A stretch of 64,000 bases of DNA from Beroe forskalii. Taxonomy: Eukaryota; Ctenophora; Nuda; Beroida; Beroidae. Position 1 is the stretch's first letter; each line of letters begins with the position of its first letter. Positions 47,293-60,298 of the stretch are shown in pieces. The DNA is taken from the NCBI GenBank assembly GCA_011033025.1, contig WFMF01000489.1:61486-125485 (forward strand), given 5' to 3'. Both the position numbers and the translations under genes were made by a program. Under the pieces are notes generated by a model. The model ran no database searches. It was not told the origin of the DNA and was given only the letters and a program-made list of their open reading frames with translations.

Positions 47293-48804
47293 CAACTCAG
47301 AAAATAATCGAGACTTAAGTAAATTAATAGTTCGAGATTTACATACGTAGTAAATAATCAGAAAATTAAAAAGATATCATGGAATTAAATACTATATAGG
47401 AGCCATCATGCTGAGTGACCTCTCGATGATAAAATCAATAATCATAAAACTATAATCATGTCAAACAGAAGATGATAGGTGCAAAGACCTTATGATGATC
47501 TTAAGCAACAAAATTGAATAACCAGCAGTAGTAATAATTAATGTACTAACTAATAACATAGAATTGCGACGTATTGCCGGGGAGATGAACAACATTCTTA
47601 CGCAAAAATGTAAATGCCAAAGATCATCAATACAGTCGCTCAACTACAGACTCCATTATCCAACGCGAATTTCAAGATCTGAGTACCTTACGAAAGCTGG
47701 TAATGCGCGGCGTAGGCGTATAATATAGGAGAACGACACACTTGGTGCACGCGCGTCAAAATATCGTTAGAATCTTTTTGAAAAATTAGCTATGAAACAT
47801 GAAAATAATTTAATTTCAAAGAATATAATTCAAATCACGTGAATTTTCCCAAATAAAACCTGGATTTATTTTATTATTTGTTGTAAGATGTATGACCCGC
47901 TGACGCTAGCCGCGAAGCGGCTGGCGTCAGCTCGATCGCAATGAGAATCAGCGCCGCGCGCGCGGCGCTGATTCTCGAGAGGGTCTGTCAACGTCAGACA
48001 ATTTCATTATTTGGATTTGTTTTGTTTGATGGAATCCAAACACAGTGCGCGCTGCTCAACTTCTAAATTGTACATATTCAATCTGGGTTTGTGAATTGAT
48101 AAACACACTTTGTATTTACTATTTACTACATAACCACAAAACAGAAAATTAGATCGATCCTTGCTTTGCAATAAAGTTCAAAATGCTCCATGGCTATAAA
48201 AGCATAGGATTCTAATTTTAAAATTTCGCCTCAACGAATTATTATGGTCATGGTGGCTGGTGTGGCATGGCATGCACCACCAATGCAAATTTAAGTTTGC
48301 ATGACCATTCACGTACACTGGATTTGCAATTGCTTATTTTAAACATTAAATCGTGTTCACACTATGATATTATTATATAATTAAATATTGCAATGCAATT
48401 TTATCAAAGTCAGGTGTCATACAAAGAAATCGAAATGCTATGCAAGCAATCGAAATTTTGTGTTTCAAAGTAGTTTGAATTTTGTGATTCAACTCAGCTA
48501 TCAATTTCTATGTATGTATCTTTTATTTGTTTAAAACTCCAATGAAGATAGTGGAATGTTTTCCTATGCCTTTGTTATACTTGCTGATTTTGTTTATGTG
48601 ATTGATCATTCCATTGAAACAAATATTCTCAAATATGAAATGAAACCTTCCTACTTTACACACTATTCAACTGCTAGTTCAAGAACTCCACAAATTGAGA
48701 GACAATATTGTTAAATCATATTAAAACATGTAGTGCAGTAAAGGTAACATATAACATATGAATTTATTAATGTTACAATTGGATATTGTTAGGTGTGATG
48801 AGCC
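47293..48804. promoter_or_regulatory. Divergent intergenic interval between FoxN2/3 and VPS13B
   Basis: 1.5 kb separate the two start codons, and the genes are transcribed away from each other. A shared or back-to-back promoter is therefore likely. I see no clear TATA box. The only striking structure is the pair of GC-rich palindromes at 47900-47976. The remainder is AT-rich. Confidence 0.55.
47893..47999. repeat. GC-rich double palindrome (cruciform-prone)
   Basis: Two adjacent dyads: CTGACGCTAGCCGC, a GAA loop, then GCGGCTGGCGTCAG (47900-47930); and a perfect 34-bp palindrome at 47943-47976 whose left half is GAGAATCAGCGCCGCGC. Outer words GACCCGCTGACG and CGTCAGAC / GAGGGTCTGTC also mirror each other, giving a nested palindrome of about 107 bp. 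It stands out in AT-rich DNA. It may be a mini-element or a structured promoter feature. Confidence 0.75.
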
Positions 48805-50797
48805 ATGTTGGAAAAATACATCACACCATTGTTGATGTCCTATGTCGACAAATATATCAAAGTGAGTATCCTGTACCCTTGCAGGTTGATTCTGAATTAT
48901 TTAGACATCCTTCCTCTTCTTTTTTTGACAACCTTTTCTCTATTCATAACATAAATACAAATAATTTAATTGATAAATACAAAAACTAAATATAAGCCCA
49001 TGCCCCATTAGTGTCTTTTCAGTCATCTGTTTTATACATTGTTGTGAGAGGAGCTTTCAGTTGATAAATATTTCAGAACTTGTCACCAAATGATTTGGGA
49101 GTGTCGTTATGGGGTGGTGATGTCCTTCTCAAAAATCTAGAGCTCAAACTTGATGTTTTAGAACAGGTTATTAACTTGAAATAGGTTTTTTTGCAATGTA
49201 TTTTTCAATTTGCAAATACTCAACCATAAACTCAATCCTGTAGCATCTTATTCTTCCTGTCACTCATTGGGGAAGTAAGATCAACAGTTATTTCCATTAT
49301 TTTATTATTTCCATATTGTCAGATCATCCTTTCAACAATGATTCATTTCAGGAATTTCTTTTCCCAGTTCGGTTTTTGAGTGGAAGGATACATGAGCTGA
49401 AAATTCACATACCTTGGACAAGTCTTGGCTCAGATTCTGTTGTGATAACTTTGAATACATTAGAATGCTCCTTAACATACAAGCAAAATGAAGAGAAGAA
49501 AAGAAGTGAGTTTGAGATGATACAACTTAAACTTGTTTCCTTGTGTTTAAATGTTTAGAAAAAGTAGTTAACTAATTACAATACCTATTTATGTTTTGGT
49601 GAACACATAATTTTAGGTTAACAAATTATGTATGATTCATACTTGAATACACCTTCATAGATAAAACTCTAGATTAGTTTAGCAAGATAAGAAAAATTGT
49701 TTCACACTCAGGTACCCATGAAGAAGATGACAAGAATCAGACAGTGGGATCTCAGAAAACAGTGGTCAGCAGTCAGTTGCTCCAAGCTATGTTCAGCTGC
49801 TTACTCAGAGGATACTGAACAATGTTGAGATTCATGTGAACAATCTCATCTTCAAGTACATTGAGGATGATATAGTACTCTCAGTAAATATCAAATCTGC
49901 ATGTGAGTCTTTTTAAAGTGGCATTTGCCTATTGTAAATTGTGTTTTCGGATGGCAGTTGTTTGAGGACCACCTCAATTGATACAGTAAAGTAATTTCAG
50001 TGCCTTCATTAAACATTTATGTACTCACCGAACTAAGAGTTCAAGCAGTATCTAGTAGGTTACATTCTCCAGGCATGTACACTGTTAATTCTGGTTGGGA
50101 ACAAGAGTTCTCTGATGTGGCATCACCAGAATTCACATTGAGACGTGTAGTTGAACTTGTGGACCTAACAATCTGCCTTGATCATAGTGGAGCTTCAGGT
50201 AGATTTACTAATGTACTTTATCCAATGAAATAGGGGTTGATACCTAGCCGAAATTCTAGGAGTTAATTTGCAGTATGCTAGAAACATCATTTTTCTTTTC
50301 ACTGTTAGATTGGGTTACTAAATTCATTTGTTACATATTTATTGAATATGTTACACAATTTAATTAATTTTGCTTCAACTTCCCAGGAAGAGTTGAAGTC
50401 TATGAAGAACCTGTTATCTATCGAGCTCATATAACCTGCAGGACTCTCTTTACATTCCCTAACTCCTACACCTTCTCTCCATCTGCAATATTTGTACATG
50501 TGCTCTGCGATGATATCTCTCTAAATATCTCAGATAAACAGGTTAGGAATTCCTGGAATATAGCCATAAATTTCAAATGCTTGCAAGAAATGTTAGATGT
50601 TAATAATATAAGAAACCCAAACTTTCGTTCAGCCACGCAAATTCAAGTCCTACACTAAGGTCTAACACACTGTCTGTTTCAGTTCCCTGCAATGATAATC
50701 CTCCTCCGACGACTCATGTACCTTACAACGTCTTCCGACACCACAAAACAAGTGGTTCAGTCCTCCTTACCTCCTGTCATATCACCTGATGAGGAAG
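48805..50797 (+). CDS. VPS13B: VPS13B N-terminal exons 1-7 (chorein domain)
   Basis: Exons 48805-48861, 49077-49166, 49352-49505, 49741-49902, 50073-50198, 50387-50541 and 50683-50797 join in phase through GT/AG sites and give the first 286 residues. They start MLEKYITPLLMSYVDKYIK, then LSPNDLGVSLWGGDVLLKNL, FLSGRIHELKIHIPWTSLGS, LNNVEIHVNNLIFKYIEDD and ICLDHSGASG. All align in order with human VPS13B (COH1), a roughly 4000-residue bridge-like lipid transfer protein linked to Golgi and endosome function. This portion is the chorein entry of the lipid groove. Introns are short (130-240 bp) until exon 7, after which no further exon is seen in 13.2 kb; that span is the right arm of the inverted repeat. 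The 49741 acceptor was chosen to avoid an in-frame stop. Confidence 0.93.
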
Positions 50798-52369
50798 GTA
50801 GGGAACTGCCTTGGAAATATAATTGACAATTGGCTGTTTTTGGTCGGAAGCTTTGATTTAGCATTGCTTATCATCTTCAACTGCTGATGGTACAGGAAAT
50901 TGGGACCTGAGTCATGAAATTGGCACGTGAAATTGAATCGTTCAATTAGAATGTGAGCTGTGAAATTATTTGCGTTTCTTGTCCCAGGCCATGCTATATA
51001 TCGGGCACAGTAGTGATTAATCGTAAGCATATGTCCGCAAAAACACCCTGGCGGAGTGACAACCAATCAAATCACACGCCTGAATAACATGGTAGGTATC
51101 AGCCAATCACCAGCAAGGGCACAGAGCCTGTTTTGATATATTGAGTATACTGGTTGTCCGATGGGAAGATTGTTTTGAAATAACTAACTCTCGGGGAATA
51201 TCTGAATCGCAAAGTAGGAACTATTTCGTCACGCATGCACCACTCTTTGTCATGATGAAGACATCACTATGAAAAGCCGAGGGTCATACTTTTCATTTAT
51301 TTGAATAGGGCTTCTTCAGCCCCTCTAGGGCCGATAGATGGATGAAATGAATAACTTTTGTCTGAAGTACCATTCATTTGGTTCATACGACTTGTAAATT
51401 CCAGGTTATGTAGACTTTAGAATATCTGATTGAATCATATCTAGATTATTTACAGGAATTAATTGACTTGAGGGCAGAGACAATGACAAAAATTGGTTTT
51501 CTGATTTAGAAGCCCACAATTCATTCTGCGACACAAATTTTCGCATATTTCCACCTCTAATCCACCAAATTCCTCCCTAACCCAGCACCCTGGGTTCAAA
51601 CAACCAATTCATTACGAATGTGACATGTCGTGTGAAACTCGCTGCTTCATTAAAATCACATTACTCCTTCACACCAAGTTCATGGATCCTGATAACATTG
51701 TAACTCGCTCGTGGGAAATATATCGCACTTGACATCATCAACTCACCATTTAAAACCATGATAATGACGTCACTCTCAACCACCTATTCTCACTTCTCCA
51801 CACCCAGCTCGCAGTTCCTGATTACCTTTTCACACTTACTTCACCCTAACTTCTAACGATATGTATTGGAGCACGAGATCGATCATATGAAGGCACAAGT
51901 AATCAGCCTGATTACTCGTGATTACTTTAATCAGGGGCTCCAAGTGATGTCATTATCATAGTTAAATGTTACAACTTGATGACACGTGTCATTTCTGGCA
52001 CGTGTCGTATGATCATATCAGTATGTAGACTGAGCTGGTGTCCGGTCAAAGAGTGGCAATGTGAAAATTGGGCTGTGTAACACCGGATTCCGATAGATTT
52101 GACCTGAAAGTGGTTCGTGACATTCTGTGAGACCCGGTTGGGTTGTTGTGTTGCAGAAATGATCCGAAAAAAGAACGTTTCTTTCAATTATTGAAACGTT
52201 GTGAGTTTCAGAAAATTTTCAAGTTTGATAAAACTCGAATTCTCGATTCCGTCTGTGCCTTTAAGCCAAAAATTCAGATTGGCGCCTTTGATGCGTTTTA
52301 TGGCGTAAAACTTCAAATTTATGTCCGAAATTCCTACAACAAGATACACAATTCCCCTTCCCCGTACAC

Positions 52370-52392
52370 GCGTATGTGTGTGTGTGTGTGTG
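52370..52392. repeat. (GT)n microsatellite
   Basis: About nine GT units. The matching position in the left arm (about 33020) is not a GT run, so this is an arm-specific expansion. Confidence 0.8.
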
Positions 52393-55300
52393 CACGCCGC
52401 GCACTAAAGTAGACACTCTAATGTCAACAATCCACCACTCTAACGTGTGATAATGACGTCACAGCAGCCAGCGTAGTGTGTTCAACTGGAGTATAAATTA
52501 TCATGCGGAGGTGATGAAATCTTGCGATACATTCGAGTAGCTTTGTAATTGAGAATATAGTACAATGTGTGTGTAGGAAGGGAAGACTGTAAAATGTGTG
52601 CAAAAGTAGTCGTAAAGTGAGAATTTAGTACTTTTTACAATGTGTATCTGTGTTGCTGTGTACACTGTAAGTTTATAAAATGTGGCATGAGATACCAGTT
52701 TTTACTGTATACCAGTATACTTGTTTATACCAGTAAGTGTATACCAGTACGTGTATACCAGTGTATATTTATTTACACGGAAATTTACATTTGTCACGTG
52801 ATGTGTCACGTGTTTCTAACTGTCACGTTTCCTGGCAACGTTTTAGTTATCATCTCCTGTTTTGTGAAGTGATATACACACGGAATTTCATGTTGTAAAT
52901 TACATGAAATTCAGGTTGATATATGAAGTACAAAGCATTCCTCGATTGTCATAAAAAGCGACTTCCGTACCTCATGTCAACAGTTTCGGATACCTCGACC
53001 AATAGAAACACAGAACGCGTGCCACGTGACTTACCTCCACCAATCAGCATTGAGCACTGAAGTAAACGTGATATATTGCCTGTGTAGGCATTGCCAAATC
53101 AGCGCTTGTCAGACTTGTTGCCATGGTTACCATGGAATATTGTCAATGATGATAAAAATAATATGTGTTATTTAATATTTACCAGTATATATTTTGTAAT
53201 AATAAAGCAACTGTACTCAAACAACGGAGAAACCTTGCTCAATAATAGGCGATTAAACGTTGTCAACTTACCACTTTGACCTCAGATAATGACGTCACTA
53301 AAACAACTGATTCATAGCGCTCCAAATATTGCACGGGTGTCATTATTGTCATCTTTGAGGGACTATTGACTATTGTAAATTCATGAATGGACATTTTGGT
53401 GGCTGAAAGCCGAAGCTACACAAAAACATCTTTCTGAACCTTCATTGTCTCTACTGAATGAATTCTATTCATGAATGGGACAATTATAATCTTTACACTT
53501 GGAAAGGACTTGCACAAATTTTGTAGTTACAAATTTATATTTGAAGCATAATTTTATGCCAGAATTATGCCATGGCTCTCACAGAAAAGCATTGTAGCAG
53601 CACAATTCTTCAGTAATTATTGAAGTCAGTCTTTCTAACAATTGGAGGACAGACTCTAACTTTTAGGAATGAAACAATCACCACGTTTCCATTTTTTGTA
53701 CGTGGTTAACTTTAAAAGTCCGTGGTTAAGAATCCATCAAGGTTCAATAAAATCATGTTAATTATTAAATGATATTTAACATGAATTAAATAATATTTAC
53801 ATGAATATTGATGTTTTTGCCTAATTCGATTACATTTTTGTAAGTTTTATTTCACAGAAATACCCCTCCACAATTGTAGACGTTTAATCCCTGGCATAGT
53901 TACCAAGTGAATCAGTTATTATTATTATTTGTCACTTCTGAAATAAAATAAAACTAAAATCATCAGCTGTTGTCCTTAAATATAAAATATAGGCATTCAC
54001 GTTTTTTGAAATTAGTTTTGAAATTTTCATAGTAGCTGAACAATGGACATTGTCGATTGTTGAGGGTTTGTCGGGAAGAATACCGTAATGGAAGGGGTAT
54101 GGAGCTTAGGAGAAATCGCTGAAAAATGAAGATTATTTCATGTGATCAGTATCACATTGAATATTCGACAGCAGACAAAAACTGCCACTTTCATCCCTGG
54201 TTTGTTCAAAGAACTCCATCAAACAGTCCATGTAAATTAATCCCAGAACGTTGGAGTTCCTGCATTAATAATAAGGCCCCGTGGCTATCTCTGTGCGCTT
54301 ATGACCATGATTCACTTGAACCTAATAATTTTAATTATAATCTTAATCGACTTTACTCCATAACCACATCTCTGAGACTCATCCAAGTGTATTGCTGGAG
54401 TACATATAACCTGTTTGTTAATCGTCCTTCAAGGTACTATAAACCATGGTAAAAGTGTTTGACACCAAGCTGACAAACTTAGCACTTCTAAATTTGTTAT
54501 CAATTTCATCATCATCCTAGGCCTTTATTAAGTGATTACTGATGTCATTTAGTAAGTTTTCAGACAAAATTATTACATTTTTAGCTGAAGATCGAACCCT
54601 CAATACGATAATTTTGACCTGGCAACGACTCAATTCAATTAGACACCTTTATTTCATTACGTATATATTATTTTATTATTTTGTTCGGTCTAAAACTGTC
54701 TAAAATACACTTTTGACAATACAAATGCCGTCCGACACCACCAAAATATCTGAAGCTCTAGACGTGCTGGCGAATTGTAGCTCAACCTTATATTCCTGTT
54801 GTTCTCAAGATACTCACATGATAAATCTCGTTTTAAAACTCACATATATATAAACAAAATGACGTCATTATTATGAATTATAAAGGTGAATTACAGGCAT
54901 AAAAACTCATGTTTTCCATTGGCGGCGTGTCCTGGCATATAAAGATACAGGGTCAGTATACCACCCCAACAAGCTGTGTGAGTGTTATCACCATGTGCAG
55001 GGTTACCATGGTAACCAGGGGAGAGGAGGAGGAGGAGGAGGAGATAACGGTAATTATTTCCACCTGACGTAAACTCTTCATGGGTCCTTAAGATGTACGT
55101 GATAGAAGGGGAGGCAGGGCCTTAATTTGGGGTCACGTCTCGGGTTTGGGAAACTACGTTTTCGATCAGAAATATTCAACTAAAATTTGGGATTCTAGGC
55201 TATATTTTCGCCCTTTTTTGGTTATTACAATATGATAAATGCCGGACCTTTTAGCGAGCGGCATGATTAAACATGTAGATCAGATCTTTGTTTTCACCCC

Positions 55301-58157
55301 TCACCAAAATGAATTTGACTTAAAGTGACGTCATTATCATAGCTAAAAGTTGGTAATTGAATACATCAATTTTCTACTGTAGGTGCGCCTTTGGTCTCTT
55401 TGACCCTTTCCTCCTTTGATCAAACCACCCTGGTAATGTACAGACAGAAGGTATAAAAAGGTGTCTTTTAATTGATATCCGTGGTTTTGATAATAATGAT
55501 ACGAAGGATCTGCTGTAAGGATCTGTGGCACGAGTTTCAGGAATATTTGATATTTAATTTGATGAGAAAATCTGTAAGTTTCAGGTTCTAAGTGGTAGAA
55601 TTTCATTGTAATTTCCATGAATAAATCAAAAAATTCTCTCATTCTAGTTTCTACTCCATTTTCGCTCAAAGTTTGAAAATCAAGCATCGATACGTTAAAA
55701 TTTCACTCGAAATTAAATATCTTGATGAAAAGAAAATCATTACGGAATGATTGCTTTAGTAATTATCTGCGAGTCTTGTGACACTTCACTTTTCACTGTC
55801 ACACACAATACGAGAAATGATTTGAATTTAAAAGTTTTCACGTGATGAGCGAGAATTAGCTTAGATATGAAAATACCTTTTCTCATTTGATTGGATGTTT
55901 TCGAATATTATTAAAGGATGGAAATTTAGGGCTTCTCCTTCTTAAAAGTGAAAAAAACTGTGGCCTTTCCTTGGAAAAGTAGAATATATCAATCACATTT
56001 ATTGATTGATTGATTGTTGTTATACTATCAATCAATAATTCATTAAATTGATTGACCTCTGAGTCATGTACATGACATTTATATTTCTACCATTCTTGGG
56101 GCTACTATAAGACTGTCCAAATCCACGTACTTTAATAGTGAAATTATTCCGTAAGGTATGATTGTCGTTTTACATATAAACCCTAAAAATCTAACCACTC
56201 GTCTCGTATCCCTCACAAATAAAGGATATAATTGACAGTGACGTCATCATCATAGCTTAAAATAGAGAATCAATGACGTATGTCTGCTTTCTTGTCCCTC
56301 CTCCGACATAATCCCAGCATGATTTTCCTCTCTCCGAAAGACTTGACATTATCTGAGCCCGGTTACCATGACAACCATTGTACGACGGAGGGTAGACCAG
56401 ACTCGGCCTTGTTGCATTAAACTTCCACAGACATATTACATGTATTATTATGATATACTTGAATATACATAGAATAATATATTGAGTTTATATTAATTAT
56501 ACGTTTATTTTGTATATAATACAAGAATAATGAACATGAAAGTTTTGTATAGTTGTTTATCTTCGGGACGAACATCTACTCTGTTTACTTACCTACATGC
56601 ATGTATAAAAACAGTAGAATGTTTGGTGGACTCCAAAACTCTCCAAATGTTTAGTTAAATGGTTTCCATGACAACCTTGGTGCTTGCAGTTTTGACATGC
56701 TCACGTCTAGATTGCCCTATATGTGCAGGTCACGTGGGTCTGAAAGTGAGCTCTGATTGGTTGACGATAGGAGCGCCAAGTGTTCTGATTGGTGGAATTG
56801 TCTCAAAAACGATGGTAATCAATACTCGCGCGCTCTCCTGGTTACTTATAATTCGAAGTATGTCATTCCAGGGCTGCTCTTGTCAGACCATACTTCACAT
56901 GGACTGTTTTATGAAGGAGCAAATTCACATACGCCAATGTTTTATGAAGGAGCAACTTGTGTCCCTCTCAGTTCACATTAGAACACACACTGTAAGCCTG
57001 TTTTAAAAAGGAGCAATTCACAGCAGCTCCATGTGTTTCCCTGTTTGTGCAATAAATGTGTGTAAACTCTAATGTGTACGAAATTGTGTAACCTTGGAAT
57101 CAGATGTGTCAGTAAATGTTTCAACCGGCGGATCTTTAGTCAAAGTGAGTTGAAATATCGTAGCAGAAATGTTTTACTAATATTATAGATGTTAAAATGT
57201 TTCTGGAAATAGATTAAAATTCATTTGATATGATTGGAATTTTAAGAACGTTTTAAACACCGTATCATTAAATGTTGATACATGAATTTGGGTTTCATCC
57301 AAACCGAGCTTGATAAAATACTTTAAATTTTAAACTTTGCGATCGAGCTTGTATACACGTGTCATTTCTGAGAATTTGTCAAAATTTCCGCAATTGGAAA
57401 GCGTCCTCATTACATCATAGAGATTGTTACCCTCGGACAAGAAGAATGCAAGATGCTTGGTTCACGCTCTCATTGAATCTAGCACAAATTCCACTTATTT
57501 CCTGGGCGGGTGACGTGTGACAGAAGCACTGATTATAACATGTTGCATGGCAGATGTAGTATAGTGTACAGGAAATACATCTGTAGTCTGATTACAATGT
57601 ACAATGTACATTGGAGTGTATAATCTCATGTTTCAAAAAGTTAGGACGTCACTCCGATATGATATCAAGGGATGACGTGAAACTCTGACACTGATATATG
57701 ATAAGAATTACCGGAGAAATTTCCAGAACTTCTGACTTTGAAATTCAAACTTTTATATTTTTATCGAGATTGAACAGTCAAACCTTAATCGAATTACGGT
57801 AGTTCACTAATAACTATTTCATTAGTTTTCAGTTCCTCTATAATCCCTCCTTTGACCCTTTGAGATCCGGCACCGTGCTATGATTTAAATTTGGTGCTGT
57901 CTTAAAATAGCACCCTACTAATGATTACCATCATTACATCAGTTCTCGGCAAAATATTGGCTGAGTTAATAAAGTAGAGGTGCTTTAGCATCTTCAGTTC
58001 ACCCTTGTAAATCATGATAATTATGACAATCTCGTGTGTTTTATTTTCACCCATATATAATTTGTATCGTACCTGACAAACGCTGTAATTGACAGTTCAC
58101 ACCAGTTTATATATTCATTAATCATGATTGGTCTCCACAGATTATCCTGGCCATCTG

Positions 58158-58203
58158 ATTGGTCCTCCTCGGTCACGTGATGTAAATCCTCGTCTCCCAT
58201 TGG
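58158..58203 (+). promoter_or_regulatory. CCAAT / E-box / CCAAT module, right-arm copy of copy 4
   Basis: ATTGG at 58158-58162, CACGTG at 58174-58179 (11 bp), ATTGG at 58199-58203 (19 bp). All three boxes and both gaps are retained between the arms, while bases in the gaps have changed (for example TCCTCCTCGGT here against TTCTCTTTGAT in the partner). Confidence 0.55.
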
Positions 58204-60298
58204 TTCACAGCATAATTAATTGTAATCAGGAAGCGAGCCGGGGCGTAGCAATATATGTGTATATATGTTTGGGTAGAGGGTTTTGTTACCATGACAACTG
58301 TCCATTGTTAGGGAGAAGGTGGTTCACCAGTCAAATTTACGTAAATAATAGCAATATGACGTCATTATCATGGATTTATATGGCGACTTGGTGCCGTGGA
58401 TATACCTACTTTTGCTGCGTAGCATTTAGAAAGATAAAACAAATATAGAACAATTTTTATGCCGTCCTAGTCTGCAGATGTATATTTCATGTACGTCGGG
58501 TACATTTACATTATACGAAGTACATCTAATCCTGGAGAGTATAATTATTCTGAAGAAAATACAGCTATTTAAGTATTCGGATTAAATATAGATGATCAGC
58601 TGTACGGTATAATGACCCCGTCGGAATGATGGTAGAGATACGAAGTTTGATATGAGAATCGTTGTACGATATAGAGACTGGATGCCGGATGGTCTTTAGA
58701 ACATTTTCTCAAGAATGCAGCTCTTATGATTCTCTGTCCGGGGAACAATATAAAATTAAAGTTGATTTTTTGGTAAGTTATGAGTTTTTAAACGCTATGA
58801 TCATCAATTGGTCAGCAGCCGGAACAGCTTTCAGTCTACTGTACGGAATTCGGGTTCCTCACTCGCTATCAACTCATAAAATCCGATTCCAATTAAAATT
58901 CTTCCGTTTAAGATAAGATTTAATCGTCTGAGTTAGTAAAGATTTCGTGTCATTTTAACACTTCCGACTAGGAATTTTTCCACCGCACAATCTTAAGCGG
59001 TTAAAGAGGTGCAGATCGGTCTAAAAATAGACCTTCTGATCGTGGCTTTAATTAAATCTGAGTTAAGGTTAAAATTATCAATTGGATCGCTAAACCACCG
59101 GGGCAGGTGTTTCCTTGGTTTGTAGATGATATTTTGGCGTCAAATGCGTTGGCATTTCAGCAGCTATAATACTGGGGTCGAATTTTTGCACAGGAATAAA
59201 TCGCTGCTAACTCCTGAATCCTCAATCGTTCTATGAACTCTAAGATGAACAAGACTCTTGATAATGAACTTGAATCTGAACTAATGAAGGCCAGACTGCC
59301 CTCTTTAACTTATTAAAATCTATTAAAATCTCATGACAATCAGGATGGACATTAACGGTTTCATCAATAACAATACTCATTACTCATCCCATTGCTCTTG
59401 GAACACTTCGTAAAAGAAGAAGACATCACAAGGAACATTGCCTCTTCTTATCAATTTGTAAATTAGTGTTAATAACACATTAGGTCTGTTACTCCATTTT
59501 CACCCTGTATCATGTAATTCTAAGGACTAAACTCTGAGATGGACTGAGCTTCTAGGTTCCTAATGCATGTATTGATAGTATCTATGGCAACAACAGTAGG
59601 TACCGTTATATTATGTGTTATGTTCTTTATGGGACCCATTTATCTAGAAAGCCCTCGTTTGGGTGCTCAGAAAATTACTCGAAGGGTCATATAATTGTCT
59701 CGATAATAATTAATAATGTTTTTAAAGGGGTAGTATACTCCAGGAAAGGTGCCTTTTCTTATTGTCCAATTTACTTACTAATACTCTGATGATAACTTGT
59801 GTGAAATCCCTATGTTTCTATGTGCCTCCAATCGCGAGATATCGCACCTTTATGTTATGGCGCGATGACGTCACTCTCGCATCAGGCCACAAACTTGCGC
59901 TATGAACGCTATGTTAATGTAAAGTACTGCATATTCCACAATACCTTCACCACTATTAGTTAAGCACATTGCATTTTTCTGTTCCATTTTTTGTGCATGA
60001 GATTAGAATTATGAATTATCATTGTACCACTTCATTGATGCTATTGATTGCCCATTAATTGGACAATTACTTTGTTATAAGGTGTAATTTGAATAAGTCC
60101 TTGGTTTATGATTGATGCCATTCGAATATTCCAATGTTGTAGCGTAATATTTGTTGCTGGACAGTGGGTCTAGTCATATTTCACAGCACAGATGTACTCC
60201 GAACATTTTTTAATGAAAATGAATAATTATGTATGTTTCCTCATGTTGATCATATTAGATATGTAGATAAAAATACACAGATGATCAGTATTTATTAA

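Noticed and set aside
54126-54452. 108-aa ORF in the right arm ([19 protein letters not shown])
   Set aside because: The matching left-arm region (about 30940-31270) does not keep the frame. Probably chance.
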